A DNA stretch of 64,000 nt from Flavobacteriaceae bacterium CRH (GTDB lineage Bacteria; Bacteroidota; Bacteroidia; Flavobacteriales; Flavobacteriaceae). A program made the translations under genes and the position numbers. This document shows positions 7,692-17,937 of the stretch, in pieces (positions within the stretch are counted from its first letter, which is position 1; each line of letters starts with the position of its first letter). The notes under the pieces were generated by a model. That model was not told where the DNA came from and did no database searches. It worked only from the letters and a program-made list of their open reading frames with translations. The stretch is taken from contig LMAJ01000017.1 of assembly GCA_001507425.1 (NCBI GenBank), forward strand, positions 1 through 64,000, given 5' to 3'.

Positions 7692-9053
7692 TTACTCAAC
7701 CCACTTATAATATCTCGCCCCAATTAAATTAGGGATTTCTTTTTCGATTCGATCTAAAACCCATTCGTTTTTAGGCGTTCGAACGCTTTGTTTTTGTTCT
7801 TTTTTATGAAGGCTTTCATAAGTTTCAAAACCAATTTCTGTGCTTTGTTCTAAGTTTTCAAAAAGTTTGGTTTTGGCTAAAGCCGATTGCCATTCGGGTT
7901 GAATTGTTCCTTCAAAAACTTTCGATTTCGATCCGCTTCCGTAAGCCAGGAATCCGAATTTAGTTCCGGTAACTTCTTGTTTGGTGTCATAATAATGAGC
8001 CAAAGTCGACAATAATCCCATAAAAATAGAACCTGTGTAAAGGTTTCCAATTAAGGAAGAAGCCAATTCTGCAGGCTGTAATTTCTCGGTTACAAATTTT
8101 CGGTACTCATCAGATTTTCCAACCTCTTTAATTTTGGTTTGATAATCTGCCGGTTCTATATTTTCTGCAATAATTTTATCAGCATGATCTAAAGCGTAAA
8201 TCTCAGATAACATTCTGCGTCCCTGAAAAGAGTAGGGAAGATGCATGATAATACTGTTCCAGGAATTGTATAACGTTTCGGTTGTATTTTTTAATTTCTT
8301 AAATGAAAAGTAAGCATTTCTCGTACGATCCATATAACATTGGTTCGAATACTGACCATCAAAAACGGGCTGGTCTTTATGAATTTCGATTTCAGCTTCT
8401 AGATTATCAAACCACGGATCGTTGTTTTCGTTTTGTGTAATAGCTTCTTTACTAAGACTTCTGTAAGGTTTAAAGAAATCGAAAACACCTTTTGTACTTG
8501 TGGCCCAATTGTCATCAAAAGCAATAATTCTTGGGTTTGAAGTTACCAGCATAGCCAAAGCTCCGGCGCCTTGCGTATATTCTCCGGTAGAGTTTAAATC
8601 GTATTTGGCAAAATCTGTCGTAACCACAATTGCTTTTTTAGTCGGGTTCAGTTTTACAAAATCAATACAGTTTTGTAGCGCGTCGACACCGCCAATACAG
8701 GCAAAAGTAAAATCAACAACATCACATTCTGCCAAAGAATCTTCGCCAAATTTTTGTTCCATTAAACTAATTAAGAAAGAACTAATTGGTTTAGAACTGT
8801 CGATTCCGCTTTCGGTTCCAACATAAATCCGGTTGATTTCGTTTAAGTTTATTTCGTTTTCAAGAATCAATTTAGTTAAAGCGTTTGCTCCAAAGACAAC
8901 CGCATCCTGATGAACATCGGGCAAAGTCATTTTAATTAATCCGAGACCTTTTTCTAATTTTTCGGGTTCTATATTTCTGGCAACAGCCAAAGTTTTTATG
9001 GGTAAATGTATGTTGGCTACATCAAAAGATATAGCGTCAATTCCTGTTTTCAT
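7692..9053 (-). CDS. mvaS: Hydroxymethylglutaryl-CoA synthase
   Basis: 453 residues, thiolase-fold enzyme that condenses acetyl-CoA with acetoacetyl-CoA to HMG-CoA in the mevalonate route to isoprenoids. The catalytic triad is visible: Glu81 (VGTESGIDSSKP), nucleophile Cys119 (VDFTFACIGGVDAL) and His271 (IMHLPYSFQGRRML). The C-terminus is longer than in Gram-positive MvaS, as is usual in Bacteroidota. It stands alone on the minus strand, with a 320-bp divergent region shared with sdhCAB. Confidence 0.95.
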   Translation of the reverse strand: MKTGIDAISFDVANIHLPIKTLAVARNIEPEKLEKGLGLIKMTLPDVHQDAVVFGANALTKLILENEINLNEINRIYVGTESGIDSSKPISSFLISLMEQKFGEDSLAECDVVDFTFACIGGVDALQNCIDFVKLNPTKKAIVVTTDFAKYDLNSTGEYTQGAGALAMLVTSNPRIIAFDDNWATSTKGVFDFFKPYRSLSKEAITQNENNDPWFDNLEAEIEIHKDQPVFDGQYSNQCYMDRTRNAYFSFKKLKNTTETLYNSWNSIIMHLPYSFQGRRMLSEIYALDHADKIIAENIEPADYQTKIKEVGKSDEYRKFVTEKLQPAELASSLIGNLYTGSIFMGLLSTLAHYYDTKQEVTGTKFGFLAYGSGSKSKVFEGTIQPEWQSALAKTKLFENLEQSTEIGFETYESLHKKEQKQSVRTPKNEWVLDRIEKEIPNLIGARYYKWVE

Positions 9054-9374
9054 TCTGCTTTTTTTTGAAGCCGATAAAGGTAAAATTATGCTTCTGAAAT
9101 TGCGCGGTTTTGCAGGATTAAAATTTAGTTTAAAGTGACTTTTGAGGAAAATAAATCAAAAACGTAAAAAAAATAGCAATTTGGTAATTATGTAAAAACC
9201 AGGTTTTCGTTAAAAGTGCTTCAGAATAAAACCTATTTTGTTGTTTTTAAATAATTTGATGAAAAGTATACGTGAGCTCTTTAAAATCATTATAAATAAC
9301 AACGAAATGGTTGTAGTTCTTTTCTATTTGAGTTATTTTTGTCTAATTTTTTAAAACAAACTACTTAAACACTT
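9054..9374 (+). promoter_or_regulatory. sdhCAB promoter region
   Basis: Noncoding divergent region between mvaS and sdhC. A good Bacteroidota promoter is at 9311-9341: TTG at 9311-9313, a 20-bp spacer, then TATTTTTG (TAnnTTTG) at 9334-9341, about 34 bp before the sdhC ATG. Nothing else such as a riboswitch or small ORF was recognised in the rest. Confidence 0.65.
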
Positions 9375-10040
9375 ATGGCACAATCTGCACAGTTGAATGC
9401 TTCCATCTTAAAGAAAGTGGCTATGGCTCTTTCGGGAATATTCTTAATCACGTTTTTAGCGCTGCATGTTTCCTTAAATTTCATTTCTATCATTAGTAAA
9501 GATGTTTTTAACGAAGCATCTCACTTTATGGGGTACAATCCGCTAATTCAATATGTAATGCAACCTGTTTTGGCAATCGGAGTAATTTTCCATTTCGTTA
9601 TGGGATTTGTTTTGACTGCTCAAAATACTGCTGCAAGACCAATTGCTTATGCAAAATACAACGGAGCGGCTAACGCTTCATGGAGTTCTAGAAATATGAT
9701 TATTTCTGGTTTGGTTATCCTTGCTTTCTTAGGATTGCATTTTTATGATTTCTGGTTTCCAGAGGTTAATTATAAGTATATTGCAGGTGCTGCGCCAGAT
9801 GCTACAAGATATTATGGAGAATTAGTTCATAAATTTCATGACCCAATTCGTACAGGATTATACTGTATTTCATTTGTGCTTTTAGGATTTCACCTTTGGC
9901 ACGGATTCGGTTCATCTCTTCAATCAATGGGGATGCACAATAAATATTCTAGATTTTTAAGTAAAATCGGTTACGGCTTTGCAGTTGTAGTACCGGCACT
10001 TTTCGTAATTATCGCATTATTTCATCATTTCAATAATTAA
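9375..10040 (+). CDS. sdhC: Succinate dehydrogenase cytochrome b subunit
   Basis: 221 residues, the single di-heme membrane anchor (class B type) of succinate:quinone oxidoreductase, as in Bacteroidota and epsilonproteobacteria. Five hydrophobic helices are visible, with His residues placed as heme ligands (FLALHVSLNF, GVIFHFVMGF, FLGLHFYDFW, LGFHLWHGF). It passes electrons from the SdhAB iron-sulfur chain to menaquinone in the inner membrane. First gene of sdhCAB, 11 bp before sdhA. Confidence 0.93.
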   Translation: MAQSAQLNASILKKVAMALSGIFLITFLALHVSLNFISIISKDVFNEASHFMGYNPLIQYVMQPVLAIGVIFHFVMGFVLTAQNTAARPIAYAKYNGAANASWSSRNMIISGLVILAFLGLHFYDFWFPEVNYKYIAGAAPDATRYYGELVHKFHDPIRTGLYCISFVLLGFHLWHGFGSSLQSMGMHNKYSRFLSKIGYGFAVVVPALFVIIALFHHFNN

Positions 10041-10051
10041 TATAAATTATA

Positions 10052-12052
10052 ATGGCATTAGATTCAAAAATTCCACACGGCCCAATATCGGACAAATGGA
10101 CAGATTATAAAGATCATATTAATTTAGTAAACCCTGCAAACAAACGTAATTTAGATATTATCATTGTTGGTACAGGTTTGGCTGGAGGTTCAGCTGCGGC
10201 TACTTTGGCTGAGCAGGGATACAACGTAAAAGCATTCTGCTTTCAGGATTCACCTCGTCGTGCGCACTCTATTGCAGCACAAGGTGGTATCAATGCAGCA
10301 AAAAATTATAAAGGTGACGGTGACTCGGTTTACAGATTGTTTTACGATACTGTAAAAGGGGGTGACTACCGTGCACGTGAGGCAAACGTTCACCGTTTGG
10401 CTGAAGTTTCTACTAATATTATTGACCAGTGTGTGGCTCAAGGGGTGCCATTGGCTCGTGAATATGGTGGATTACTTGATAACCGTTCTTTTGGAGGAAC
10501 TTTGGTTTCTCGTACTTTTTACGCACAAGGACAAACCGGACAACAATTATTGTTAGGAGCTTATTCTGCAATGAACCGTCAGATTGGTCGTGGAAAAGTA
10601 AAAATGTACAACCGTCACGAAATGTTAGACATTGTTATCGTGAACGGAAAAGCGAGAGGTATTATTGCTCGTAACTTAATTACAGGAGAAATAGAAAGAC
10701 ATTCTGCTCACGCAGTAGTAGTTGGATCTGGAGGATACGGAAACGTATTTTTCCTTTCAACAAATGCTATGGGAAGTAACGCAACAGCAGCTTGGAAAAT
10801 TCATAAAAAAGGAGCGTTTTTCGCAAATCCTTGTTACACACAAATTCACCCAACTTGTATTCCGGTTTCTGGAGATCACCAGTCAAAACTGACTTTGATG
10901 TCTGAATCGTTACGTAATGACGGTCGTATTTGGGTTCCTGCAAAACTTGAAGATGCTCAGGCAATTCGTGAAGGAAAGAAAAAAGCAACTGATTTATCTG
11001 AAGCGGAAAGAGATTATTTCTTAGAAAGAAGATATCCGGCTTTTGGTAACTTAGTGCCTCGTGACGTGGCGTCTCGTGCTGCAAAAGAAAGATGTGATGC
11101 TGGTTTTGGTGTTAACAAAACCGGAGAAGCTGTTTACTTAGATTTTGCTGCAGCTATCAAACGTTACGGAACTGAAGAAGCTTTCGTAAAAGGTTTAGAT
11201 GATAAAGATGCCGCTTTGGTAACAAAATTAGGAGCAGAAATCGTGAAAAGTAAATACGGAAATTTATTCCAAATGTATTACAAAATCGTCGATGAAGATC
11301 CTTATACAACTCCAATGATGATTTACCCTGCGGTTCACTACACAATGGGTGGAACCTGGGTTGATTATAACCTGATGACTACAATTCCAGGATGTTTCTC
11401 TATTGGAGAATCTAACTTCTCTGATCACGGAGCAAACAGACTTGGAGCTTCTGCTTTGATGCAAGGTTTAGCTGATGGATATTTCGTATTGCCATATACT
11501 ATTGGAGATTATTTAGCTCCGGATATTAAAATGGGAGAGATTTCTACAGATTTACCAGAATTCTTGGCAGCAGAAAAAGAAGTAAAAGATCAAATCGACA
11601 GATTTATCAATAACAACGGAACTCATTCTGTAGATTATTTCCATAAGAAATTAGGAAAAATCATGTGGGATAAAGTAGGTATGGCTCGTAATGCTCAGGG
11701 TTTAACTGAAGCTATCGAAGAAATTGCCGCTTTACGTGAAGAGTTTTATAAAGATGTAAAAGTTCCTGGAAGCGCTAACGAATTTAATCAGGAATTAGAG
11801 AAAGCGACTCGTGTTGCCGATTTCTTAGAGTTAGGAGAATTGTTCGCGAAAGATGCATTGCACCGTAATGAATCTTGTGGAGGTCACTTCCGTGAAGAAT
11901 ACCAAACAGAAGAAGGAGAAGCACTTCGTGATGACGAAAACTTTGCATACGTTGCAGCCTGGGAATACAAAGGAAAACCAAGTGATGCAGTGTTACACAA
12001 AGAACCTCTGGTTTACGAAAACATTAAATTAGTTCAAAGAAGCTACAAATAA
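10052..12052 (+). CDS. sdhA: Succinate dehydrogenase/fumarate reductase flavoprotein subunit
   Basis: 666 residues. An FAD dinucleotide-binding motif ([20 protein letters not shown]) lies near residue 37. The covalent-FAD histidine lies in [11 protein letters not shown]. The substrate region has [22 protein letters not shown] and HYTMGG. The domain order (FAD-binding, capping, C-terminal helical) and length match class B SdhA. It oxidises succinate to fumarate in the citric acid cycle. It sits between sdhC and sdhB in one operon. Confidence 0.96.
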   Translation: MALDSKIPHGPISDKWTDYKDHINLVNPANKRNLDIIIVGTGLAGGSAAATLAEQGYNVKAFCFQDSPRRAHSIAAQGGINAAKNYKGDGDSVYRLFYDTVKGGDYRAREANVHRLAEVSTNIIDQCVAQGVPLAREYGGLLDNRSFGGTLVSRTFYAQGQTGQQLLLGAYSAMNRQIGRGKVKMYNRHEMLDIVIVNGKARGIIARNLITGEIERHSAHAVVVGSGGYGNVFFLSTNAMGSNATAAWKIHKKGAFFANPCYTQIHPTCIPVSGDHQSKLTLMSESLRNDGRIWVPAKLEDAQAIREGKKKATDLSEAERDYFLERRYPAFGNLVPRDVASRAAKERCDAGFGVNKTGEAVYLDFAAAIKRYGTEEAFVKGLDDKDAALVTKLGAEIVKSKYGNLFQMYYKIVDEDPYTTPMMIYPAVHYTMGGTWVDYNLMTTIPGCFSIGESNFSDHGANRLGASALMQGLADGYFVLPYTIGDYLAPDIKMGEISTDLPEFLAAEKEVKDQIDRFINNNGTHSVDYFHKKLGKIMWDKVGMARNAQGLTEAIEEIAALREEFYKDVKVPGSANEFNQELEKATRVADFLELGELFAKDALHRNESCGGHFREEYQTEEGEALRDDENFAYVAAWEYKGKPSDAVLHKEPLVYENIKLVQRSYK

Positions 12053-12057
12053 GAATT

Positions 12058-12140
12058 TGGTCGAAAGCCCAAAGTCTTAAAGTCCAAAGGCAAAATGTGT
12101 CAAGCGACTTTCGACTTTCGACTTTATGACTTTCAAACTA
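12058..12140. repeat. Low-complexity AAGTC/GACTT repeat in the sdhA-sdhB gap
   Basis: Repeats of CGACTTT and its complement (AAAGTC) fill the gap: TCGAAAGCCCAAAGTC near 12061 and CGACTTTCGACTTTCGACTT near 12108. They could fold as an imperfect stem within the operon transcript. Possible effect on RNA stability between cistrons is inference. Confidence 0.5.
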
Positions 12141-12147
12141 AAACAGT

Positions 12148-12894
12148 ATGAAACTTACATTAAAAATATGGCGTCAGAAAAACGCCCAAGATAAAGGGGG
12201 AATTGTTGATTACCCAATCGACGGAATCGAACCAGATATGTCTTTCCTTGAAATGCTTGACGTTCTTAACGAGCAATTAATCAATAAAGGAGAAGAGCCA
12301 GTTGCTTTTGATCACGATTGTCGCGAAGGAATTTGCGGAATGTGTTCATTATTTATTAATGGAGAAGCACACGGACCAGACAGAGGAGTTACAACTTGTC
12401 AGTTGCACATGCGTATGTTTAAAGATGGTGACACGATTTTTATCGAGCCATTTAGAGCAAAAGCTTTCCCGGTAATTAAAGATTTAGTGGTTGACAGAAG
12501 TTCTTTTGACAGAATTCAACATGCAGGAGGATTTGTTTCTGTAAATACTTCAGGAAATACAATTGATGCCAACACTATTCCGATAAACAAACACGATGCA
12601 GATAAATCATTTGATGCTGCAGCTTGTATCGGTTGTGGAGCTTGTGTTGCCACTTGTAAAAATTCATCGGCAATGTTGTTCGTTGGAGCAAAAGTATCTC
12701 AATATGCTTTATTGCCTCAAGGTAAAGTTGAAGCAGTTGACCGTGTTTTAAACATGGTTCACCAAATGGATTTAGAAGGTTTTGGTAACTGTACTAACAC
12801 TGGTGCTTGTGAAGTTGAATGCCCGAAAGGAATTTCTCTTGAAAATATCGCACGTATGAACCGCGAATATTTATCTGCAAGCTTAAAAGGATAA
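12148..12894 (+). CDS. sdhB: Succinate dehydrogenase iron-sulfur subunit
   Basis: 248 residues. [2Fe-2S] ligands are in CREGICGMC plus a later Cys (TTCQLHM). The [4Fe-4S] motif is [11 protein letters not shown]. The [3Fe-4S] ligands are in [17 protein letters not shown]. It carries electrons from SdhA flavin to SdhC heme/menaquinone. Last gene of the operon, followed by a clear terminator. Confidence 0.96.
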   Translation: MKLTLKIWRQKNAQDKGGIVDYPIDGIEPDMSFLEMLDVLNEQLINKGEEPVAFDHDCREGICGMCSLFINGEAHGPDRGVTTCQLHMRMFKDGDTIFIEPFRAKAFPVIKDLVVDRSSFDRIQHAGGFVSVNTSGNTIDANTIPINKHDADKSFDAAACIGCGACVATCKNSSAMLFVGAKVSQYALLPQGKVEAVDRVLNMVHQMDLEGFGNCTNTGACEVECPKGISLENIARMNREYLSASLKG

Positions 12895-12915
12895 TCTAAA
12901 AGATTAACTATATTC

Positions 12916-12949
12916 AAAAAACGCATTCATTAATTTGGATGCGTTTTTT
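12916..12949. terminator. Terminator after sdhB
   Basis: AAAAAACGCAT (12916-12926) pairs with ATGCGTTTTTT (12939-12949), giving a stem that ends in a U-run; probably bidirectional. Confidence 0.8.
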
Positions 12950-13012
12950 GTTTTTAAATAAAGAAGATAGTTTGCAATCAACGGATTGATAATAAAATTG
13001 CACTAATTGTTT

Positions 13013-13020
13013 TACATTTG
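13013..13020 (+). promoter_or_regulatory. -7 element TACATTTG upstream of DeoR-type gene
   Basis: Matches the Bacteroidota TAnnTTTG consensus 21 bp before the ATG. No well-spaced TTG at -33 was seen, so strength is uncertain. Confidence 0.4.
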
Positions 13021-13041
13021 TGTTTATAAAAAAGAATTGGA

Positions 13042-13815
13042 ATGAATGATCAGGAATTAATAAATTATACGAAGGAAGAAAGGAAAAATCACATCTTAAA
13101 AGAGATTAACCTGCATACCCGCGTAAGTTTTGAAACACTTTCGGCTAAACTTGGTGTTTCAGAAGATACGGTAAGACGTGATATTAATGAACTTGAATCT
13201 GAAACACTATTGATTAAAGTGAAAGGTGGTGCGATGACCAAGGGATATCATTATTCATCCTCAAACCAAACTTATGAAGTAGAGTCAAAACAAATTATTG
13301 CTCAAAAAACAATTAGTTTGCTGCATGATGGTATGGTTTTAATACTTGACGGAGGAACTACTATTAGAGAATTTATTCGATTAATTCCGAATGATTTAAA
13401 TCTTACTATATTTACTATTACAGTGGTTACTGCTGTGGAGCTTTTGGATAAACCTAATATTAAAGTTATCATGATTGGTGGCAGTATATCATCTTACAGC
13501 CAAATGTGTGTGAGTGGAGAAGTGTATCATCAACTAGCAAACATTAAAGCAGATTTGTTGATTTTAGGAACCAATGCTTTAGATATCAACGGTGGTTATT
13601 CTGATTCTGACTGGGAAACAGTGCAAGTGAAAAAAGCGATGATTCAGGCCTCAAAAAAAACAGCCATCATAACAATTACGGAAAAGCTTAATACGGTGCT
13701 TAAAATGAAAATTGCGAGCTTATCTGAGGTTGATTATGTTGTTACGGAAGTTGATCCGAAAAACGAAAAATTAAAAGCTTATAAATCGGCTTTTCCTGAT
13801 TTAGTTCTTATTTAA
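13042..13815 (+). CDS. DeoR/GlpR-family transcriptional regulator
   Basis: 257 residues. The N-terminal winged HTH (RKNHILKEINLHTRVSFETL, then LGVSEDTVRRDINELE, residues about 15-55) is the DeoR signature. The C-terminal DeoRC sensor domain shows the phospho-sugar-binding motifs DGGTTI (about 107-112), MIGGSIS and LGTNALD. These repressors usually answer to phosphorylated sugars. The next gene, an amidohydrolase 24 bp downstream, could be cotranscribed, though a metabolic link is not evident. Confidence 0.88.
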   Translation: MNDQELINYTKEERKNHILKEINLHTRVSFETLSAKLGVSEDTVRRDINELESETLLIKVKGGAMTKGYHYSSSNQTYEVESKQIIAQKTISLLHDGMVLILDGGTTIREFIRLIPNDLNLTIFTITVVTAVELLDKPNIKVIMIGGSISSYSQMCVSGEVYHQLANIKADLLILGTNALDINGGYSDSDWETVQVKKAMIQASKKTAIITITEKLNTVLKMKIASLSEVDYVVTEVDPKNEKLKAYKSAFPDLVLI

Positions 13816-13839
13816 TTTTAAGCTCAAAATTCATATAAA

Positions 13840-14607
13840 ATGAAAATAGCACTTATACAATCAGATCTTTATTGGGAAGATATTGCTGAAAATAGAAATA
13901 ACTTTGAATCGAAAATAAATCAAATCGATTCAAATGTTGATTTGATTGTGCTTCCTGAAATGTTTTCTACCGGATTTACAATGAATGCCGTAGAAGTTGC
14001 TGAAACGATGGAAGGCGAAACCGTTATTTGGATGAAATCTTTAGCAAAACAGAAAAATTGTGCCATTACCGGAAGTTTAATTATCAAAGAAAACAATCAG
14101 TATTATAATCGAATGCTGTTTGTTTTTCCGTCAGGAGAAATTCAATATTATGATAAGCGCCATTTGTTCTCACTTGCTGGCGAAGATCAAACTTATACTA
14201 GCGGAGTTGAAAAAGTAATTGTTGATTATTTAGGCTGGAAGATTTGTCTGCAAATTTGTTACGACTTAAGGTTTCCTGTTTTTGCCAGAAATATCGAAAA
14301 TTATGACTTGCTTATCTATGTGGCCAATTGGCCAAAAGTCCGTACCAATGCCTGGGATATTTTGCTAAAAGCGCGCGCCGTAGAAAACCTTAGTTATGTT
14401 GTTGGCGTAAACAGAATAGGAATTGACGCTAACAATTATGAACATATTGGACATTCGCAAGTGGTCGATTTTTTAGGTAATTATATTCTTGAACCACAAG
14501 AAACGCAAAATGTTTTTGTGGTTGAGTTAGACAAAAATATAATGTTAGAAACGCGCAAAAAGCTTGATTTTTTGAGTGATAAAGATTTATTTATGCTGAA
14601 TTTTTAA
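13840..14607 (+). CDS. Nitrilase-superfamily amidohydrolase (omega-amidase/YafV-like)
   Basis: 255 residues, a carbon-nitrogen hydrolase with the E-K-C triad: Glu in LPEMFSTGFTM (about residue 41), Lys in YYDKRHLFS (about 107), Cys in LQICYDLRFP (about 141). The MFSTGFTM stretch and RHLFS are typical of omega-amidases, which remove ammonia from alpha-ketoglutaramate or alpha-ketosuccinamate, often in methionine salvage. Its last bases overlap the convergent Coa1-like gene by 4 bp. Confidence 0.85.
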   Translation: MKIALIQSDLYWEDIAENRNNFESKINQIDSNVDLIVLPEMFSTGFTMNAVEVAETMEGETVIWMKSLAKQKNCAITGSLIIKENNQYYNRMLFVFPSGEIQYYDKRHLFSLAGEDQTYTSGVEKVIVDYLGWKICLQICYDLRFPVFARNIENYDLLIYVANWPKVRTNAWDILLKARAVENLSYVVGVNRIGIDANNYEHIGHSQVVDFLGNYILEPQETQNVFVVELDKNIMLETRKKLDFLSDKDLFMLNF

Positions 14608-15053
14608 AGGTCCTTGACAGATTCTTGCAGAACTACAATTTTTTCTTTAGGATTTTGAGTTCGAATTACAATGTTTTTATATTCCCATACCGTCCCTTTT
14701 CTGTTGCAGGAAAAATCAAGTTTTCCATTCTTTTTAGTGCCCTTGACTCTAATGGTGACACTAACAGAATTATGATTGTTGGAATAAGAAACATTTCCTT
14801 CTAAAATGGCTAATTTGTCTAAAGCTCCAATTTTTCCAAGTATATTTTGAACATTACTGTTTGCGTTTGCTTTTTCTATTGCTCTTTCGTAGAGGGTATT
14901 ATCCGAGTAAGCCTGAAAAACATCAGTTGTGTTTTTGTAATTGGTTGAAGTTAGAAGAAATCCTATAACAATGAATAATAAAATAATAATGGGTAAAAAC
15001 CATTTCCAATTTCTTTTTGGCCAGCTTTCTGTAATTATTAATTCATTATCCAT
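14604..15053 (-). CDS. Coa1-like membrane protein
   Basis: 149 residues. One membrane helix near the N-terminus (WFLPIIILLFIVIGFLL, about 19-35) is followed by a periplasmic domain with VQNILGKIGALDKLAILEGNVSYS and a beta-rich end. This matches the layout of bacterial proteins assigned to cytochrome c oxidase assembly factor Coa1 family. Their role in bacteria is not proven. Ends tail-to-tail with the amidohydrolase and follows the lipoprotein at 15071 in the same direction (18-bp gap). Confidence 0.65.
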   Translation of the reverse strand: MDNELIITESWPKRNWKWFLPIIILLFIVIGFLLTSTNYKNTTDVFQAYSDNTLYERAIEKANANSNVQNILGKIGALDKLAILEGNVSYSNNHNSVSVTIRVKGTKKNGKLDFSCNRKGTVWEYKNIVIRTQNPKEKIVVLQESVKDL

Positions 15054-15070
15054 TGCTTATATTTTTAGCA

Positions 15071-16759
15071 TTAAAAAGCTTTCCTCTTCTTCTCTTCTTC
15101 TTTTTTCTTTTTATTCGTTTCCTTTTTTTCCAGTTCAGGATTATAAGGAATGCTTAAATCTATGGTTTCATCTACATCCCAATTTGTTCGGACATCGATT
15201 TCTTTTTGGTAATAAAACACTTCTTCAGCATAAGTTTTGCTTAAGAAATTCCCGGAATCAAAGACCTTGTTTTTATTATCATCATACGTTATTCGCAAAG
15301 TAAACGATTCAGGTTGTAATAAATCGAACTGAAGTTTAGTACGCCCTTCAGAATAATCGCTGGCAAGTACCACATCTCCTTTTTTATTGGTGATTTCTGC
15401 TATTATCGGAAAACGTTTTACATTCTTCAAATTCAATATTAAATTCCCGTAATCTTCAAATTCCTTAGTGCTTAACTTGTATGATAAAGTATCATTAGAC
15501 TTTTCGTAGAAATCAGTCAATGCGCCCGGAAGAAACGTGAAATTGTATTTCTGCAAAGGTTCTTTTTTAAAATCGAAATATAATTTCTGTTCAAATTCAT
15601 CATATTCTGTAGTAAAATCTACTGCAGTCGAATCTTTGTTGATTAATTTAATTTTTGATTTGTCAAATTTTACCAAAGGCGTTGCCGTTTCTAACGTAAA
15701 CCTGTCTCTAAAATGAAGAACTCCGTTTTGTACCGCAGTGATATGTAATGTGTCTTTTTTCTGGTCTTTTATTTTAAAAGTAAACTTTTTATCATAACCT
15801 TCTTTACTGATTTCAATGGATAAAGAATCTGCTTTTAAAGGTTTGTACCAAACCTGCAAAGAGTCTTTTTTAGGAAATTGAGTAACAATAGTTTCCAGTA
15901 TTTCAGTATTGTTTTTAAGAACTATTTTTGGTTTTGAAAGTTTAAAATTCTGTTTTCCTTCGTAAGGAAGTAGCAATCTGTTTCCGGATGCCTGAATAGG
16001 TTTAAAAGCTTTAAGAGGCAATACTTCTTTAAATAATTCAATTTCAAAAAGAGTGTCGTTTGGCACCGTAATAAAATGTTTCAGGAAACCAATTTTATCA
16101 TCCTTCGGGTTAAATTTATTGTTGCCGCCTTTATCTTTCATCGCAACCAAAAGATATTTTCCTGCTTTTAAATTTTCTAATTTAAAAGTTCTTAAACTAT
16201 CCAGAGTATTGGTTACATATCGTGGGAAATCTTTATAAACAACAGAATCTTTGTATTTGTCATTAGCTTCATACAACATCACGGAGACAAAATTATCAAC
16301 CGTTTTTTCATAAGAATCCTTAATGGTTCCGCCAATAGAAAGCGAATCGATATAAGGTCCGGTAGAAAAAATATATTTAAACTGATTCATTGCATTACCT
16401 TCATTGTTGTCGGTAATACTTTGTCCAAAATTGAAACTATAAGTAGTGTTGGGCTGTAAAGTATCTTTAATCTTTATCGTTAAAACCTTGCTCACATTGG
16501 TTGGTGTGATTATTGGCTGAATTTTCATTGGTGGAGAAATAATCAGCTGTTTGTTCAGGTTTTTAAGCTTTACATATTCATCAAAAGTTAAAATAATTTG
16601 ATCTCCTTTAAAGTTAGTGCTGTAGTTTTTAGGCGAACTCGATTGTAAAACAGGAGCAAGCGTATCTTTTAATCCGCCGGTTATGCTGCCTCTTTTGGCG
16701 CAACTCATCATTAAGAATACTAAAAGGATTGAAATATATTTCAGGTTGTTTTTCAACAT
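15071..16759 (-). CDS. Lipoprotein with bacterial Ig-like (Big_5) domain
   Basis: 562 residues from the ATG at 16759; a TTG at 16783 would only lengthen the N-terminus. The signal ends in a lipobox, FLMMSC. The next about 100 residues (APVLQSSSPKNYSTNFKGDQ, LTFDEYVKL, PNTTYSFNFG) have the SbsA/Big_5 Ig-like pattern (P-x-n-x-t...i.l.Fde.v). The rest is beta-rich and ends in a Lys/Glu-rich tail. Such proteins are conserved in flavobacteria as outer-membrane lipoproteins; function unknown. Confidence 0.75.
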   Translation of the reverse strand: MLKNNLKYISILLVFLMMSCAKRGSITGGLKDTLAPVLQSSSPKNYSTNFKGDQIILTFDEYVKLKNLNKQLIISPPMKIQPIITPTNVSKVLTIKIKDTLQPNTTYSFNFGQSITDNNEGNAMNQFKYIFSTGPYIDSLSIGGTIKDSYEKTVDNFVSVMLYEANDKYKDSVVYKDFPRYVTNTLDSLRTFKLENLKAGKYLLVAMKDKGGNNKFNPKDDKIGFLKHFITVPNDTLFEIELFKEVLPLKAFKPIQASGNRLLLPYEGKQNFKLSKPKIVLKNNTEILETIVTQFPKKDSLQVWYKPLKADSLSIEISKEGYDKKFTFKIKDQKKDTLHITAVQNGVLHFRDRFTLETATPLVKFDKSKIKLINKDSTAVDFTTEYDEFEQKLYFDFKKEPLQKYNFTFLPGALTDFYEKSNDTLSYKLSTKEFEDYGNLILNLKNVKRFPIIAEITNKKGDVVLASDYSEGRTKLQFDLLQPESFTLRITYDDNKNKVFDSGNFLSKTYAEEVFYYQKEIDVRTNWDVDETIDLSIPYNPELEKKETNKKKKEEEKKRKAF

Positions 16760-16900
16760 AACAGTTTTTGAATTTGATTGCACAAAATAACGATTATATT
16801 TGCTTTAATCGAAATTTTTTATCTATTTATTGGGAATTACAGCTTTTGATTTTTTATGGTTTTTTCTGAAGATAGAATTCAGAAACGCTTCATTATTTCT

Positions 16901-16908
16901 TACATTTG
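16901..16908 (+). promoter_or_regulatory. -7 element TACATTTG upstream of lipoprotein gene
   Basis: TAnnTTTG match 25 bp before the proposed TTG start at 16933. The -33 part is not clear. Confidence 0.35.
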
Positions 16909-16932
16909 AGTTCTTATTTAATTTGATTGGTT

Positions 16933-17937
16933 TTGAAAAAGAATATTTTAATAGCTTTTGTGCTTTTATTACTCGTTTCCTGTAGCAAAACAAAAGAGCC
17001 AATTGTATCTTTTTATTACTGGAAAACTAATTTCAAATTGTCCCCAGCCGAAAAAGATGTTTTAAAAGACAATAATGTTACTAAACTCTATATTAGGTAT
17101 TTTGATATTGGATTACATCCTAAAACCGAAGAACCTATTCCCGTAAGTCCAATTCATTTTCAGGAAAACATGAGTGGTTTTGAAGTTGTTCCTGTAATCT
17201 TCATCAAAAACAAAGTCATGTTGCAAACGAATCTTGATATTGAAGATTTGGTTCAAAAAACAATTCGTTTAGTGGAAGAAATCAATACTAAAAACAAAAT
17301 TATTTCCTCTGAAATTCAAATTGATTGCGATTGGACACTTTCGAGCAAAGGCAATTATTTGAAGTTTATTGAACAGTTTAAAAAACTTTCACATAAAAAA
17401 CTCTCCGCGACAATTAGATTGCATCAGGTGAAATATTTCAAAAAAACCAAAATTCCAAATGTAGATTCCGGCGTTTTAATGTATTATAATATGGGATCTA
17501 TTGCTCCGGATTCGCTAAATTCAATTTACAGTCAAAAGATTGCCGAAAAGTATTTAGAGAGTTTAAAGAAATATCCGTTACATCTTGATTTTGCTTTGCC
17601 CATATATTCCTGGGGAGTTCATATCAGAAATCAGCAAGTAATTGGTTTACGTTCAAAACTGAATGTAAGTGAGCTTAAAAGAGATAAAAACTTCAAGCAA
17701 ATTAGCGATATCTTTTTTCGGGCAATACAATCTAATTATAAAAATGGAGTTTTTTATGAAGAAAATGATTTGCTCAAAATAGAAGCAATTTCTTCAGACG
17801 ATTTAAAACAAATGGCAAAAGATTTGAATGAAAATTTAGCTCAGGCGCCAAACGAAATTATTTTTTACGATTTAGACGAATTCAATATAAAATACCATGA
17901 AAAGAATATTTTTAAACAAGTTGTTTCTTATTTCTAG
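16933..17937 (+). CDS. Lipoprotein of unknown function, possibly TIM-barrel-like
   Basis: About 334 residues from a TTG at 16933 (another TTG at 16927). The signal peptide ends in a lipobox, LLLLVSC. The body alternates strands and helices with acidic residues at strand ends (VTKLYIRYFDIGL, SSEIQIDCDWTL, HLDFALPIYSWGVH), suggesting a (beta/alpha)8 glycosidase-like or DUF3142-like fold. That is inference. Its end overlaps the next ORF by 41 bp, which implies translational coupling. Confidence 0.6.
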   Translation: MKKNILIAFVLLLLVSCSKTKEPIVSFYYWKTNFKLSPAEKDVLKDNNVTKLYIRYFDIGLHPKTEEPIPVSPIHFQENMSGFEVVPVIFIKNKVMLQTNLDIEDLVQKTIRLVEEINTKNKIISSEIQIDCDWTLSSKGNYLKFIEQFKKLSHKKLSATIRLHQVKYFKKTKIPNVDSGVLMYYNMGSIAPDSLNSIYSQKIAEKYLESLKKYPLHLDFALPIYSWGVHIRNQQVIGLRSKLNVSELKRDKNFKQISDIFFRAIQSNYKNGVFYEENDLLKIEAISSDDLKQMAKDLNENLAQAPNEIIFYDLDEFNIKYHEKNIFKQVVSYF